Assembly: GCA_905208455.1 (NCBI GenBank)
Contig: CAJLPK010000003.1
Span: forward strand, 1 to 56,175
DNA: 56,175 nt
Direction: 5' to 3'
From: an uncultured Bacillota bacterium
Lineage (GTDB): Bacteria > Bacillota > Clostridia > Christensenellales > QAND01
Of the stretch, positions 1 to 7,904 are shown in pieces. How positions within the stretch are numbered: the stretch's first letter is position 1; each line of letters begins with the position of its first letter. The notes under the pieces were generated by a model. It did no database searches, had not been told where the DNA came from, and saw only the letters and a program-made list of their open reading frames with translations. Position numbers and translations under genes: made by a program.

Positions 1-675
1 GACCCCCGGGCCGGAAACGCCGACATTGATCACACATTCCGGCTCCCCGACCCCATGAAATGCACCGGCCATAAACGGGTTGTCCTCAACGGCATTGGCA
101 AACACCACCAGCTTGGCGGCGCCTAAGCCACCGTTGTCCGCAGTAAGCTCGGACGTTTTTTTGATGATAAACCCCATCTCCCGAACAGCATCCATATTGA
201 TGCCTGCCTTGGTGGAGCCGACATTGACAGAGGCGCATACGCGCTCGGTAGCTGCCAGCGCTTCGGGGATGGATTGGATCAGCACGCGGTCTCCGTTGGT
301 GAACCCTTTATGTACCAATGCGCTAAAGCCGCCAATGAAATTTACGCCAACCGCTTTGGCCGCATCATCCAGCGCCTTGGCGATGGCAACATAGCTGTCT
401 GCGCCGGTATTTTGCGCGATCAGGGAAATCGGCGTCACGCTGATACGTTTGTTTACAATGGGGATGCCCAGCTCCTCTTCAATGGTCTCGCCGGTTCTTA
501 CGAGATTTTCCGCCCGGCGCGTGATTTTATCATATACATTCTGCGCCGTTTTTTCCAGGCTGCCGGCGCCGCAATCCAAAAGCGAAATGCCCATGGTAAT
601 GGTGCGGATATCCAGGTTTTCCTGGCGGATCATGCGTAGGGTATCCAGAACCTCATTTTGGTCAATTCTCTGCAT
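1..675 (-). CDS. UPF0210 (PFL/DUF711) family protein, 3' end outside window
   Basis: The first 225 residues of a UPF0210/PFL-like protein are present; the gene runs off the left edge so the C-terminus is not seen. The start is an ATG read from 675 downward (MQRIDQNEVLDTLRM...), just after the ACT-domain gene. The reading shows the typical conserved N-terminal region with DIRTITMGISLLDC and a later GGFSALVHKG and a Gly-rich NVGVSGPGV stretch. UPF0210 proteins resemble the pyruvate-formate-lyase fold superfamily, but no reaction is established. In many Firmicutes the gene follows a one-domain ACT protein exactly as here (11 bp gap), so the pair is probably one operon with the ACT protein as a small-molecule-sensing partner (inference). 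Family assignment is confident; function is unknown. Confidence 0.85.
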   Translation of the reverse strand, partial: MQRIDQNEVLDTLRMIRQENLDIRTITMGISLLDCGAGSLEKTAQNVYDKITRRAENLVRTGETIEEELGIPIVNKRISVTPISLIAQNTGADSYVAIAKALDDAAKAVGVNFIGGFSALVHKGFTNGDRVLIQSIPEALAATERVCASVNVGSTKAGINMDAVREMGFIIKKTSELTADNGGLGAAKLVVFANAVEDNPFMAGAFHGVGEPECVINVGVSGPGV

Positions 676-686
676 GGCGCTTCCCC

Positions 687-959
687 TCATATCCGATGCA
701 TGGAATTGAAGATGTCCTCATGCTGGCAGAGGATGGATAACTCCAATTCTTCTCCCAGCTTGGAAAGAGCTTCCTTCAATTCATGGAAAGAGACAGTGCA
801 GGGCGCAACATCCACCAGCATGACCATGGAAAAATACTCCTGCATGATGGTTTGGTTGATATCTAAAATATTTACGCCGCATTCGTACAATAGGGTTGAA
901 ACTTTTGCGATGATGCCCGGTTTATCAAAACCGAGAACAGTTACAATGGTTTTTATCAT
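687..959 (-). CDS. ACT domain protein (UPF0237 family)
   Basis: A 90-residue stand-alone ACT domain of the UPF0237 type. It begins IKTIVTVLGFDKPGIIAKVSTLLYE, the typical first beta strand and glycine-containing ligand turn of ACT domains, and has the second half VDVAPCTVSFHELKEALSKLGEELELSI. Length equals that of the family. ACT domains bind amino acids or other small ligands and regulate a partner protein; the ligand here cannot be read. The start is set by a good AGGAGG 7 bases upstream. It is the first gene of a two-gene unit with the UPF0210 protein downstream, a widely conserved pairing. Confidence 0.9.
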   Translation of the reverse strand: MIKTIVTVLGFDKPGIIAKVSTLLYECGVNILDINQTIMQEYFSMVMLVDVAPCTVSFHELKEALSKLGEELELSILCQHEDIFNSMHRI

Positions 960-1057
960 AAGATCCTCCTGCTAGCATGCCAGTTCGCCAAAAACAAGCA
1001 TTATTCTTTATTTTAATCGCATTGGCACAGCCGCGCAACCCAATCACTGTGATTTCC

Positions 1058-1087
1058 AGGAAAAAAGGCCGGGAGATGCCGGCCTTT
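1058..1087 (-). terminator. Intrinsic terminator of the GntR-ABC operon
   Basis: An inverted repeat (AAAGGCC.. / ..GGCCTTT, GC-rich 8-9 bp stem) is followed on the minus strand by a run of T. It lies directly after the ABC permease stop codon. Confidence 0.8.
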
Positions 1088-1096
1088 GGAGCAAAA

Positions 1097-1720
1097 TCAG
1101 TATTCTTTTTTGCTGCATATACGGCAGGAGAGCCGGTAGGAGAGAAAGACGAGGGCCGCCAGCAGCAAGGGAACGAGAGGCAGCAGCCAATCCAGCAGGG
1201 CAAGCAGGCGATCCAATGCATAGGCATAATTTTGGGCGGCAATCATTACACCTACGATACAAAGAGCGATGACCACGGCATAGATGCGCCCGCGGTCCAC
1301 GCCGAACCGAAAGGCAATGGGCATGATAAAGGAAATCAATAGCAAGCTGACGCCTGCCACGGCAAACGAACTGTATAGCAGCAGGGAAAAGGATTCTTTG
1401 CTGAAAAGCAGGATGATACCACCGCAGGCTAGATTGAGGAGAAAGCAGATTGCCACGGTGCTCAGAGCGAACAAGTACCGCCCCTGGACGAGATCTCTGC
1501 GGGAAAGAGGCAGGGACAGCGCATAGCGGTCCCAATTTGCATAGGTATCGTATGTAAAAGCGCTGAAGGTTACGATGACAGCCGCCATGGCGGAGAATCC
1601 CGCAAAAAAGGAGACTTGCTGGCTGAAAACGCTGGTGATCAAGTACAGCGCCAATAGCAATACAAGTGCACTAAGATTTTTTTTGAGAGAGAGAAATTCT
1701 TTATATAGCAGACCCTTCAT
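1097..1720 (-). CDS. ABC-2 type transporter permease
   Basis: A 207-residue integral membrane protein with about six hydrophobic segments, beginning MKGLLYKEFLSLKKN, a typical amphipathic entry helix of ABC-2 permeases. The motif LSLPLSRRDLVQGRYL after the second helix is characteristic of ABC-2 family permeases from Firmicutes. The ATG overlaps the stop codon of the ATPase gene upstream by four bases (ATGA), so the two are translationally coupled. With the ATP-binding protein it should form an exporter; the YtrA-like GntR regulator at the head of the operon is typical of transporters that respond to cell envelope stress or antibiotics in Bacillota. The substrate cannot be read from sequence. 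Confidence 0.85.
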   Translation of the reverse strand: MKGLLYKEFLSLKKNLSALVLLLALYLITSVFSQQVSFFAGFSAMAAVIVTFSAFTYDTYANWDRYALSLPLSRRDLVQGRYLFALSTVAICFLLNLACGGIILLFSKESFSLLLYSSFAVAGVSLLLISFIMPIAFRFGVDRGRIYAVVIALCIVGVMIAAQNYAYALDRLLALLDWLLPLVPLLLAALVFLSYRLSCRICSKKEY

Positions 1721-2577
1721 AGCGACGGTACTCCTTTACTGTAAAACAGCATGATCTGTTCGATGGTAGCGGGTTCCAGAGCCATTTGTTCGGATAGGCG
1801 AATGTGTTCTTTTTGGGTCACCAGCGCCTCGCAGTGGAAATCATGGGGGATGACGCGCACGATCTGCCGGGGATCCAAGGTATGGAGGGCGGAAACACTG
1901 CACCGCAGTACGCCATACTGCTCTTTTAGACGATCCTTCTCCTGGCTAAAAAGCATCTTTCCTTGATGCAGCAGCGTTACGTAATCGGCGATTTTGTCCA
2001 AATCGCTGGTAATATGTGAGGAAAAGAGGATAGAATGCGTTTCATCCTGGATAAACTCTAAAAACAGATCCAGAATCTCACTGCGCACGATAGGGTCTAA
2101 CCCGCTGGTAGCCTCGTCTAAAATCAATAACCGGGGATGATGAGCCAATGCATTGGCGATAAACAATTTCATGCGCATGCCACGAGAGAATTTTTGTATG
2201 GATTGCCGAAAGGGCAACTGGAATTGATCCAACAGCCGGCGGTACAGGGCAGGGTCCCATTGCTTATACATCCCAGCCATGCAGCGCTGCACATCTTGCG
2301 CGGTAAGCCCCTCATAAAAAAAGCTGTTTTCCCATACGACCCCGATTTGCTCTTTGAACAAAGCGCTGTCCGAACAAACCGGCCTGCCAAAAAGGCGGAT
2401 TTCTCCGCTGTCAGGGTGTACAATATCCAGCAAAGCCTTGAGTGTGGTGGTTTTGCCGGCGCCGTTTTCTCCAATAAGCCCCATGATGCATCCCTCCGGC
2501 AGAGAAAAGGAAATATCCCGGAGCGCAAAGGAAGCGTAAGATTTGTTTAAGCCTGAAATCTCTATCATATTTGGCAT
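1717..2577 (-). CDS. ABC transporter ATP-binding protein
   Basis: A 286-residue ABC ATPase. Visible motifs are the Walker A GENGAGKTT, the signature KFSRGMRMKL, the Walker B LLILDEATSGLDP and the switch SSHI. The frame stays open further upstream, but the best start is the ATG at 2577 (MPNMIEISGLNKSYASF): AGGAGG stands 12 bases before it and it begins just after the GntR stop codon. A second in-frame ATG three codons on is possible. The C-terminal 80 residues after the switch are typical of DrrA/YtrB-like exporter ATPases. It lies between the GntR regulator and the ABC-2 permease in one operon. Confidence 0.9.
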   Translation of the reverse strand: MPNMIEISGLNKSYASFALRDISFSLPEGCIMGLIGENGAGKTTTLKALLDIVHPDSGEIRLFGRPVCSDSALFKEQIGVVWENSFFYEGLTAQDVQRCMAGMYKQWDPALYRRLLDQFQLPFRQSIQKFSRGMRMKLFIANALAHHPRLLILDEATSGLDPIVRSEILDLFLEFIQDETHSILFSSHITSDLDKIADYVTLLHQGKMLFSQEKDRLKEQYGVLRCSVSALHTLDPRQIVRVIPHDFHCEALVTQKEHIRLSEQMALEPATIEQIMLFYSKGVPSL

Positions 2578-2581
2578 GGTA

Positions 2582-2959
2582 TCAAATGTCCTCCTGATAC
2601 AAAAGATGAAGGATGGGAAGCAGCTCCGACTCTTCAATGCTGCACTGGCGGGCCAGCAACACGGCCTCGTGAAGATGGCCCTCTATGAGGCGGAGCTGCT
2701 CTTCCTTTAGGAAATCCTCGTTTTTACTGGCGACAAAGCTGCCCTTTCCTACGATGGTTTCTATAAAGCCTTCGCGCTCAAGCTCTTCATAGGCCCGTTT
2801 CGTAGTGATGACGCTGATGCGCAGATCTTTGGCCAGCAGCCGCATGCTGGGCAGGGCGTCCCCCGCCTGTAAGACATTGGAAAGGATAAGCTGCTTGATC
2901 TGTGAGACGATCTGTTCATAGATCGGTTTGCCGCTGGCATTAGAAATGATGATATTCAA
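2582..2959 (-). CDS. GntR family transcriptional regulator, YtrA subfamily
   Basis: A 125-residue regulator with an N-terminal winged HTH (GKPIYEQIVSQIKQLILSNVLQAGDALPSMRLLAKDLRISVITTKRAYEELEREGFI) and a short C-terminal helical tail, the length and shape of the YtrA subfamily, which have no large ligand domain. The start is taken as TTG at 2959 with GGGAGG upstream, because the longer ATG-started frame runs through the promoter and contains a hydrophobic low-complexity stretch unlike the family. It heads an operon with the ABC ATPase and permease. A perfect palindrome overlaps its own promoter, so autorepression is likely; family members usually repress the adjacent transporter. Confidence 0.88.
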   Translation of the reverse strand: MNIIISNASGKPIYEQIVSQIKQLILSNVLQAGDALPSMRLLAKDLRISVITTKRAYEELEREGFIETIVGKGSFVASKNEDFLKEEQLRLIEGHLHEAVLLARQCSIEESELLPILHLLYQEDI

Positions 2960-2976
2960 CGGGAACCTCCCACTAT

Positions 2977-3031
2977 ATATATTGTATATAAAGTATATAT
3001 ACAATATATGACTATTTGCCGGTATTGTCAA
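2977..3031 (-). promoter_or_regulatory. Promoter plus palindromic operator of the GntR-ABC operon
   Basis: On the minus strand TTGACA (3031-3026), a 17-base spacer and TATATT (3008-3003) form a near-consensus promoter. A perfect 14-bp inverted repeat (arms 2977-2990 and 2996-3009, core TTGTATATA/TATATACAA, 5-base centre) overlaps the -10 box and the transcription start. This placement fits repression by the YtrA-like GntR protein encoded immediately downstream. Confidence 0.8.
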
Positions 3032-3058
3032 GAGCAAAAGGCGGATGTATTCAATGCA

Positions 3059-3087
3059 TTGACAAATCATACGCTGGCCGATACACT
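3059..3087 (+). promoter_or_regulatory. Promoter of the acyltransferase gene
   Basis: TTGACA at 3059-3064, a 17-base spacer and TACACT at 3082-3087, 46 bases before the acyltransferase ATG. It is divergent from the GntR promoter 28 bases away. Confidence 0.65.
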
Positions 3088-3132
3088 GAACACGATTGCC
3101 CGAAGGGCGTAAGAGACAGAGGTTTATAAAGC

Positions 3133-4353
3133 ATGAAACAGAAAAAAAGCAAAAAAAGCATACGGCGCCCCAACGGTTTTTTATATACGGTGGGCTGCAT
3201 GGCGATCACGCCGTATCTTAAAATAAAATATAAGTTTACCAAGGATACGGCTGGTATCCGGGGGATAAAGCCGCCGTATCTTTTGCTTTGCAACCATACA
3301 TCAGGGATGGACTGGCTGCCGACGGTAGCGGGTATGTATCCACAAAAGATGAATATTGTAACGGCACAGCACTATTTTTACGACCAGCCGCTGAAAACCA
3401 TTTTGCCTTGGCTGGGCGCGATTGCAAAACAGCAGTTTCAGGTAGACGTGAGCAGCATACAGAAGATGAAAAAAGTCGCAGCCATGGGCGGAATCATCAA
3501 TATATTTCCCGAGGGGCAGGTAAGCATAGACGGGAAATTGGGCTTTGTGCATCCCTCCATTGCCAAACTGGTACAGTTTTTGGGCATTCCCGTGGTCATT
3601 GGCAAGCTACAGGGGGCAGGCGCCTGCAAGCCAAAATGGGCGAAGGCTTGGAGAAGAGGCCCTGTCAAATTTACAGCCAGGCCGCTTTTAACGGCTGAGC
3701 AGGTAAAGCAAATGCCGCGGGATGCGCTGTATCATACGCTGACAGAGGCGTTGGCTTTTGATGAGGGAGAAAGCATCCGAGCAAACGCATGGCACTATAA
3801 GGGGAAGGACCTGGCCAGGGGCTTAGAAAATGCATTGTACCAATGCCCAAGCTGCGGACAGGAATTTTGCACGTTTTCGGAGAAGGATCAGCTGATATGC
3901 AGGGCCTGCGGCAACGCAGTGCGCATAGACGACCAGCTGGTATTGCATGCGATGAGCCCAAAGGACAAGGCATTCCCGACGATTGCGCAATGGCTGGATT
4001 GGCAGCGTGAAAGGTTAAGGGAAAAAGCGGCGCAGCCCGGGTTTGCGCTGGTGGAGTCTGTTGTATTGAAGGATCCCAGACAGGCAGGCAGCGGGTTTGA
4101 GAAAAAAGGGTGCGGAAAAGCCAGCTTTACATGGGAGGGCATGCGCTATCAAGGCGAAATTGACGGGCAGACAGGGGAACGCTTATTTCCCAAAGAGCAT
4201 CTTGCCATGATCCCCTATGCCTGCGGGGTTGATCTTGAGGTCCCTTACGGACGGAGTATCTGCGTGCTGGAACCGGAAAACAAGCAGTCTGTCATGCAAT
4301 GGATCTTATTTTCTGAGCTGCTGCGGGAAAGGAAACAGGAAAAGAAGGCATAG
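3133..4353 (+). CDS. PlsC-like acyltransferase with C-terminal zinc-ribbon extension
   Basis: A 406-residue protein. The first 220 residues are a 1-acylglycerol-3-phosphate acyltransferase-like domain: the HX4D catalytic motif is NHTSGMD (His55, Asp60) and the second block is IFPEGQVSIDGK (about residues 123-134), with a hydrophobic segment near residues 15-30. After it, CPSCGQEF...CRACG (about residues 238-262) is a four-cysteine zinc-ribbon-like module, followed by about 140 residues that I do not recognise. Family members are usually 200-260 residues, so the extension is unusual. Expected role is phospholipid or lipid acylation at the membrane; the acceptor is not known. It is transcribed alone from a good promoter and ends in a terminator that overlaps the stop codon. 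Confidence 0.82.
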   Translation: MKQKKSKKSIRRPNGFLYTVGCMAITPYLKIKYKFTKDTAGIRGIKPPYLLLCNHTSGMDWLPTVAGMYPQKMNIVTAQHYFYDQPLKTILPWLGAIAKQQFQVDVSSIQKMKKVAAMGGIINIFPEGQVSIDGKLGFVHPSIAKLVQFLGIPVVIGKLQGAGACKPKWAKAWRRGPVKFTARPLLTAEQVKQMPRDALYHTLTEALAFDEGESIRANAWHYKGKDLARGLENALYQCPSCGQEFCTFSEKDQLICRACGNAVRIDDQLVLHAMSPKDKAFPTIAQWLDWQRERLREKAAQPGFALVESVVLKDPRQAGSGFEKKGCGKASFTWEGMRYQGEIDGQTGERLFPKEHLAMIPYACGVDLEVPYGRSICVLEPENKQSVMQWILFSELLRERKQEKKA

Positions 4354-4366
4354 GCCTTCTTTTTTT
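4342..4366 (+). terminator. Intrinsic terminator overlapping the acyltransferase stop codon
   Basis: AAGAAGG / CCTTCTT 7-bp stem with a six-base loop followed by five or more T. The TAG stop lies in the loop. Confidence 0.7.
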
Positions 4367-4415
4367 CGCCAAAGCCCTTTTTAAGGCATAGAATAAAGGG
4401 AAAGGGGCGTAGGGT

Positions 4416-4646
4416 ATGAAGAAAAAGGGGAATTGTGTGACCACCATACCGATGATGGCGGCTGCTGTTGCCAGTGCATTGGCCTGTGGCCAGACAGAGA
4501 CACAAATTGAGCAATGGCGCTGCTTTTTAGGGGCAGTCATCAGCAATCTAACGCTGATTCTGGTGCATTGTGATTTAGCCCCGGAGCTGGAAGCGATTTC
4601 AGAGGAAGTGGAAGAGCTAGCAGAGCAAGCGGAGCAAGACGCCTAA
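4416..4646 (+). CDS. Small conserved-looking protein, possibly DUF6774-like
   Basis: A 76-residue protein with an N-terminal Cys and Thr/Ala-rich hydrophobic half (CVTTIPMMAAAVASALACGQTETQI), a second hydrophobic segment (FLGAVISNLTLILVH) and a strongly acidic tail (EAISEEVEELAEQAEQDA). The pattern of a short CxxVTTI start followed by a hydrophobic block resembles small Clostridia proteins annotated DUF6774, but I cannot confirm this. It has an AAAGGGG ribosome site and stands alone between the acyltransferase terminator and the YbaK-like gene. Function unknown. Confidence 0.55.
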   Translation: MKKKGNCVTTIPMMAAAVASALACGQTETQIEQWRCFLGAVISNLTLILVHCDLAPELEAISEEVEELAEQAEQDA

Positions 4647-4714
4647 TGGGTGCTTGCCAAACGTCTTATGGCTGATTACAATAGAAAACAGACCATGAGA
4701 AAAGAGGAAACGGC

Positions 4715-5227
4715 ATGTCGGTAGACAAGGTAAAGGCATATTTACATCAGTGGGGCCGTGCGGAGGATATATTGGAATTCCCCGTTTCCAGTGCAACGGT
4801 GCAGTTGGCGGCGGAGGCTTTGCAGGTGATCCCGGCTCGTATCGCAAAGACGCTTTCTTTCAAGGGGAAGGAGGATCGGGGCATCCTGATCGTAGCTGCA
4901 GGGGATGCAAAGATTGATAATGCAAAGTTCAAGCATTTTTTCGGGCTGAAGGCAAAGATGCTGACGCCAGAGGAAGTGCTGCTGTATACAGGACATGCCG
5001 TGGGCGGCGTATGCCCGTTTGCCATAGACAACCCGCAGGTCGATTGTTATTTGGATATCTCCCTGCAAAGATTTGAAACGGTATATCCGGCTGCCGGCAG
5101 CAGCAATTCTGCCATTGAGCTGACTTGTGATGAGCTGGCTGCCTATGCGCACAGCACAGCATGGATCGACGTGTGTAAGGGATGGCAGGAGGAAAGGGTT
5201 GACAGAGGAGAAAACCCCGCACTATAA
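4715..5227 (+). CDS. YbaK/EbsC family protein (Cys-tRNA(Pro)/aminoacyl-tRNA deacylase-like)
   Basis: A 170-residue single-domain protein of the YbaK/ProX fold. Features seen are the early VKAYLHQWGRAEDILEFPVSSATVQLAAEAL region, the conserved RIAKTLSFKG block carrying the lysine expected in the substrate pocket, and GHAVGGVCPFAI, a signature of trans-editing deacylases. Family members hydrolyse mischarged tRNA such as Cys-tRNA(Pro) or Ala-tRNA(Pro); which one cannot be decided here. The ATG has GAGG upstream. It is followed at once by the FMN riboswitch, so it is the last gene of its own unit. Confidence 0.9.
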   Translation: MSVDKVKAYLHQWGRAEDILEFPVSSATVQLAAEALQVIPARIAKTLSFKGKEDRGILIVAAGDAKIDNAKFKHFFGLKAKMLTPEEVLLYTGHAVGGVCPFAIDNPQVDCYLDISLQRFETVYPAAGSSNSAIELTCDELAAYAHSTAWIDVCKGWQEERVDRGENPAL

Positions 5228-5248
5228 TGGAAAAAAATACATTGTCTG

Positions 5249-5370
5249 TTTCGGGGCGAGGTGTAATTCCTCACCGGTGGTGAAACGCCGATAGGCGGCA
5301 AGTCCACGAGCTTTGGCCGAACTGGTTAGAATCCAGTACCGACGGTATAGTCCGGATGAAAGAAACAACA
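5249..5370 (+). ncRNA. FMN riboswitch (RFN element)
   Basis: The leader carries the conserved RFN sequence blocks in order: TTCGGGGC, a CACCGGTGGT stem-loop, AAGTCCACGAGC, GAATCCAGTACCGAC, and the closing AGTCCGGATGAAAG. It binds FMN and controls riboflavin genes. A terminator hairpin follows 20 bases later and ribU after that, so FMN binding should cause premature termination. Confidence 0.95.
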
Positions 5371-5390
5371 CAGAGGATTGTTTTCTGTGC

Positions 5391-5426
5391 GCCCTTTATC
5401 GGATGGATAAGGGGCCTTTCTTTTTC
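5391..5426 (+). terminator. Riboswitch-controlled terminator before ribU
   Basis: GCCCTTTATC / GATAAGGGGC stem (one G-U pair) followed by a CTTTCTTTTT tract, between the FMN aptamer and the ribU ribosome site. This is the expression platform. Confidence 0.82.
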
Positions 5427-5459
5427 TCTATCGGGCAGGCAACAAAGGAGAAGAGAAAC

Positions 5460-6104
5460 ATGAACACATCTACAAAGATCATCCTGTGGTCAGTGCTGGC
5501 GGTGTTTTTGGTCGTCTTGTTCGTTGTGGACCTCAACAAGAAGAACAAAAAACGCCAGCAAAATACCCAGCGGCTTGTTATGATGGCGGTGCTGGTTGCG
5601 CTTTCCATCGTCATGCTGCTGCTGATCCGGTTCCCCATTTTCCCAAGCGCCGCGTTTTTGGAATACGATCCGGCAGACATCCCCATTTTCCTGGGCACCT
5701 TTGCCTACGGGCCCTTGGCCGGCTTTGCGCTGACGGTGGTGGCCTCCATCATACAGGGTATGACGGTAAGCGCCGGCAGCGGCTTTATTGGTATCTTGAT
5801 GCATATTTTTGCGACAGGGTCGTTCGTGCTGGTGGCAGGCAACTGGTACAGGCTCCATAAGACAAAAAAACAGGCAGTCGTGGCGCTGGTATTGGGCTGC
5901 GCAGTGATGACGGTGTCGATGATGGTATGGAATTACTTTGTCACCCCGATTTTTATGGGCATGCCGCGTGCAGCTGTGGCCCCGATGCTTTTCCCGGTCA
6001 TTTTGCCGTTTAATTTAATCAAGAGCGGGGTCAACTCACTGATTACCTTCCTGCTCTATAAGCGGTTTTCCAAGGTACGGTATCTTCCCCTGCACAGCAA
6101 ATAA
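5460..6104 (+). CDS. ribU: Riboflavin transporter, ECF S component RibU
   Basis: A 214-residue membrane protein of the ECF S-component class. It has an N-terminal hydrophobic segment and positively charged linker (NKKNKKRQQ), then five to six further membrane helices. The segment RFPIFPSAAFLEYDPADIPIFLGTFAYGP contains the substrate-binding signature of RibU-like proteins (EYDPADIP). The frame is open upstream across the riboswitch; the chosen ATG at 5460 follows AAAGGAG and lies beyond the terminator. RibU binds riboflavin and imports it with a shared energising EcfT/EcfA module, which is not in this window. Control by the FMN riboswitch supports the substrate call. Confidence 0.93.
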   Translation: MNTSTKIILWSVLAVFLVVLFVVDLNKKNKKRQQNTQRLVMMAVLVALSIVMLLLIRFPIFPSAAFLEYDPADIPIFLGTFAYGPLAGFALTVVASIIQGMTVSAGSGFIGILMHIFATGSFVLVAGNWYRLHKTKKQAVVALVLGCAVMTVSMMVWNYFVTPIFMGMPRAAVAPMLFPVILPFNLIKSGVNSLITFLLYKRFSKVRYLPLHSK

Positions 6105-6131
6105 AAAAAGAGCCTTATGGCTCTTTTTTTA
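6104..6131. terminator. Bidirectional terminator between ribU and metA
   Basis: AAAAAAAGAGCC TTAT GGCTCTTTTTTT: symmetric stem with A and T tracts on both sides, placed between two convergent stop codons. It can serve ribU (plus) and metA (minus). Confidence 0.85.
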
Positions 6132-7061
6132 TTTCTGTATCTGAAGCCTGGGGATGGTATCAATGTCATACGGGGTTTCCTGATAGACAAAATTCAGCCA
6201 GTTAAAATAAAATAAGTTGGCGTGTGCCCGCCATTGCACGAGGGGAGGCAGGGAAGGATCGTCATTTTGAAAATAATGCTGCGGGATCTGGATCCTTGCA
6301 CCGCGCTGCACATCGCGTTGATATTCATATAACAGCGTATCTCTATCATATTCTCCATGCCCGGTGATAAAGATTTGCCGGCCATCCGGCGTCATGACCA
6401 AGCCTACCCCTGCTTCTCCGGATTCGCAGACAGTCTCCAGCCCGCGTATCTTTTCAATGTCCTCCTTGCGCACCTCGGTATGGCGGGAATGAGGCATATA
6501 AAAGACATCGTCAAACCCGCGGAGCAGCGGGTTATGCTCTGTTAAAATATGGTGCGAGAATACGCCGAACAGCTTTTCCTGCAGCTCATATTTGGGTATG
6601 CCGTAATGGTGATACAGCGCCGCCTGGGCACCCCAGCAAATATGGATGGAGGAGAATACGTTTTCCAGGGACCATTCCATCAGCATTTTCAGTTCATCCC
6701 AATAGGCGACCTGTTCATAGTCCAGCTTTTCCACCGGAGCCCCGGTAAAGATCATCCCGTCAAATTTTTCCGATTGAATTTGTTCAAATGTTTTATAAAA
6801 TGTCTGCAAATGAGCCAACGGCGTATGCGTAGAAAGATACGATTGCGGATGAACCAGCGTAATGTCTACTTGCAGCGGCGTATTGCTCAGCAGGCGCAGC
6901 AGTTGAGTCTCTGTTGTGATCTTTGTCGGCATCACGTTGAAAATCGCAATTTTCAATGGGCGGATATCTTGTGTCGTGGCGCGGTCCTCTGTCATCACAA
7001 AGATGTTTTCACTGGACAGGATCGCGGCGGACGGCAAAGCATTGGGAATACGAATGGGCAT
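6129..7061 (-). CDS. metA: Homoserine O-acetyltransferase (MetA type)
   Basis: A 310-residue MetA of the usual length. The catalytic nucleophile is Cys142 in HICWGAQA, and the catalytic His/Glu are in GHGEYD near residue 235. The residue that sets acyl-CoA choice in this family, position 111, is Glu (GAPVE); Glu111 in characterised MetA proteins goes with acetyl-CoA, Gly111 with succinyl-CoA. The enzyme should therefore make O-acetyl-L-homoserine, the first committed step of methionine synthesis, in the cytoplasm. The gene is a single unit: no S-box or T-box was found in the short upstream region. Start at the first ATG (MPIRIPNALP), the standard MetA N-terminus. Confidence 0.95.
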   Translation of the reverse strand: MPIRIPNALPSAAILSSENIFVMTEDRATTQDIRPLKIAIFNVMPTKITTETQLLRLLSNTPLQVDITLVHPQSYLSTHTPLAHLQTFYKTFEQIQSEKFDGMIFTGAPVEKLDYEQVAYWDELKMLMEWSLENVFSSIHICWGAQAALYHHYGIPKYELQEKLFGVFSHHILTEHNPLLRGFDDVFYMPHSRHTEVRKEDIEKIRGLETVCESGEAGVGLVMTPDGRQIFITGHGEYDRDTLLYEYQRDVQRGARIQIPQHYFQNDDPSLPPLVQWRAHANLFYFNWLNFVYQETPYDIDTIPRLQIQK

Positions 7062-7131
7062 CGCTGGACCATCTCTCTTTTTGGTTTTTCGGCTATTGTA
7101 TCATGGCAAAAAAATGATTGTCAATGCGCAA

Positions 7132-7156
7132 AGAAAAAGGAGGGCTTACCCCTCCT
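7132..7156 (-). terminator. Terminator overlapping the nadE stop codon
   Basis: GGAGGGG / CCCTCC stem followed on the minus strand by TTTTTCTTT; the nadE TAA lies in the loop. Confidence 0.65.
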
Positions 7157-7889
7157 CCGGCATTTTGTAGACCAATGCGCCGCTTCGCTTATGCTGTGTA
7201 GCTTTATGGGCCCGCTGGATGACGGCGATGTCCTCCGGCCGGCCTGTGCCATGTAAGATGTATTCATCAATGGCGGCATAGGTAACGCCCATTTCCTGCT
7301 CATCGGTCTGCCCTTCAAATAGCCCTGCGGAGGGGGCCTTTTCGATGATTTCGGCGGGCGCACCCAAATAACGCAGGAAATCAAAAATCTCTGTGGCAGT
7401 CAGATCGGCAATGGGATTAAAGTCAAAAGCACCGTCACCCCACTTGGTGAAATATCCCATATACCGCTCACTGCGATTGCCGGTGCCGGCGACAAGGCAG
7501 CCTTTACTCTGCGCCAATGCGTAGAGCGTTGTCATGCGCAGCCGCGGATTGATATTCATACCGGCAGGGCCATCCAGAGACGATACCGGCCCCAGAGCCT
7601 GGATAAAGGAAGCCTTGATGTCCGTAAGATCTACTTGTACTGCTTCAATGTCAAATTGCTGACTCATCAGCAGTGCATGGTCCCTGTCTATGCCGAAATT
7701 ACGGCTGGAAGAACACGGCATGATAACGCCTGTTACCTGCGGCGTAGCCAAACGACATAAAATACCGACCAAACAGCAGTCCTTGCCGCCGCTGTTGCCG
7801 AAAACGACCCCTTTGGCGCCGGATGCTTTGAGGACGGATTGTATAAAGGAAACACGGGCTTGTTTTTCTGCGGCCCAATCACGCAGCAT
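7146..7889 (-). CDS. nadE: NAD(+) synthetase, ammonia-dependent type
   Basis: A 247-residue single-domain NadE without the glutaminase domain. The PP-loop ATP site is GNSGGKDCC (the usual SGGxDS with Cys in place of Ser), and the family block GTGNRSERYMGYFTKWGDGAFDFNPIADL is present, with the C-terminal PSAGLFEGQTDEQEMGVTY that contacts deamido-NAD. It converts deamido-NAD, ATP and ammonia to NAD+. A GGAG site precedes the ATG at 7889. It sits between metA and glnA, each with its own terminator. The assignment is firm because the whole length aligns with known motifs. Confidence 0.95.
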   Translation of the reverse strand: MLRDWAAEKQARVSFIQSVLKASGAKGVVFGNSGGKDCCLVGILCRLATPQVTGVIMPCSSSRNFGIDRDHALLMSQQFDIEAVQVDLTDIKASFIQALGPVSSLDGPAGMNINPRLRMTTLYALAQSKGCLVAGTGNRSERYMGYFTKWGDGAFDFNPIADLTATEIFDFLRYLGAPAEIIEKAPSAGLFEGQTDEQEMGVTYAAIDEYILHGTGRPEDIAVIQRAHKATQHKRSGALVYKMPEEG

Positions 7890-7904
7890 GATCCTTCACT
7901 CCTT

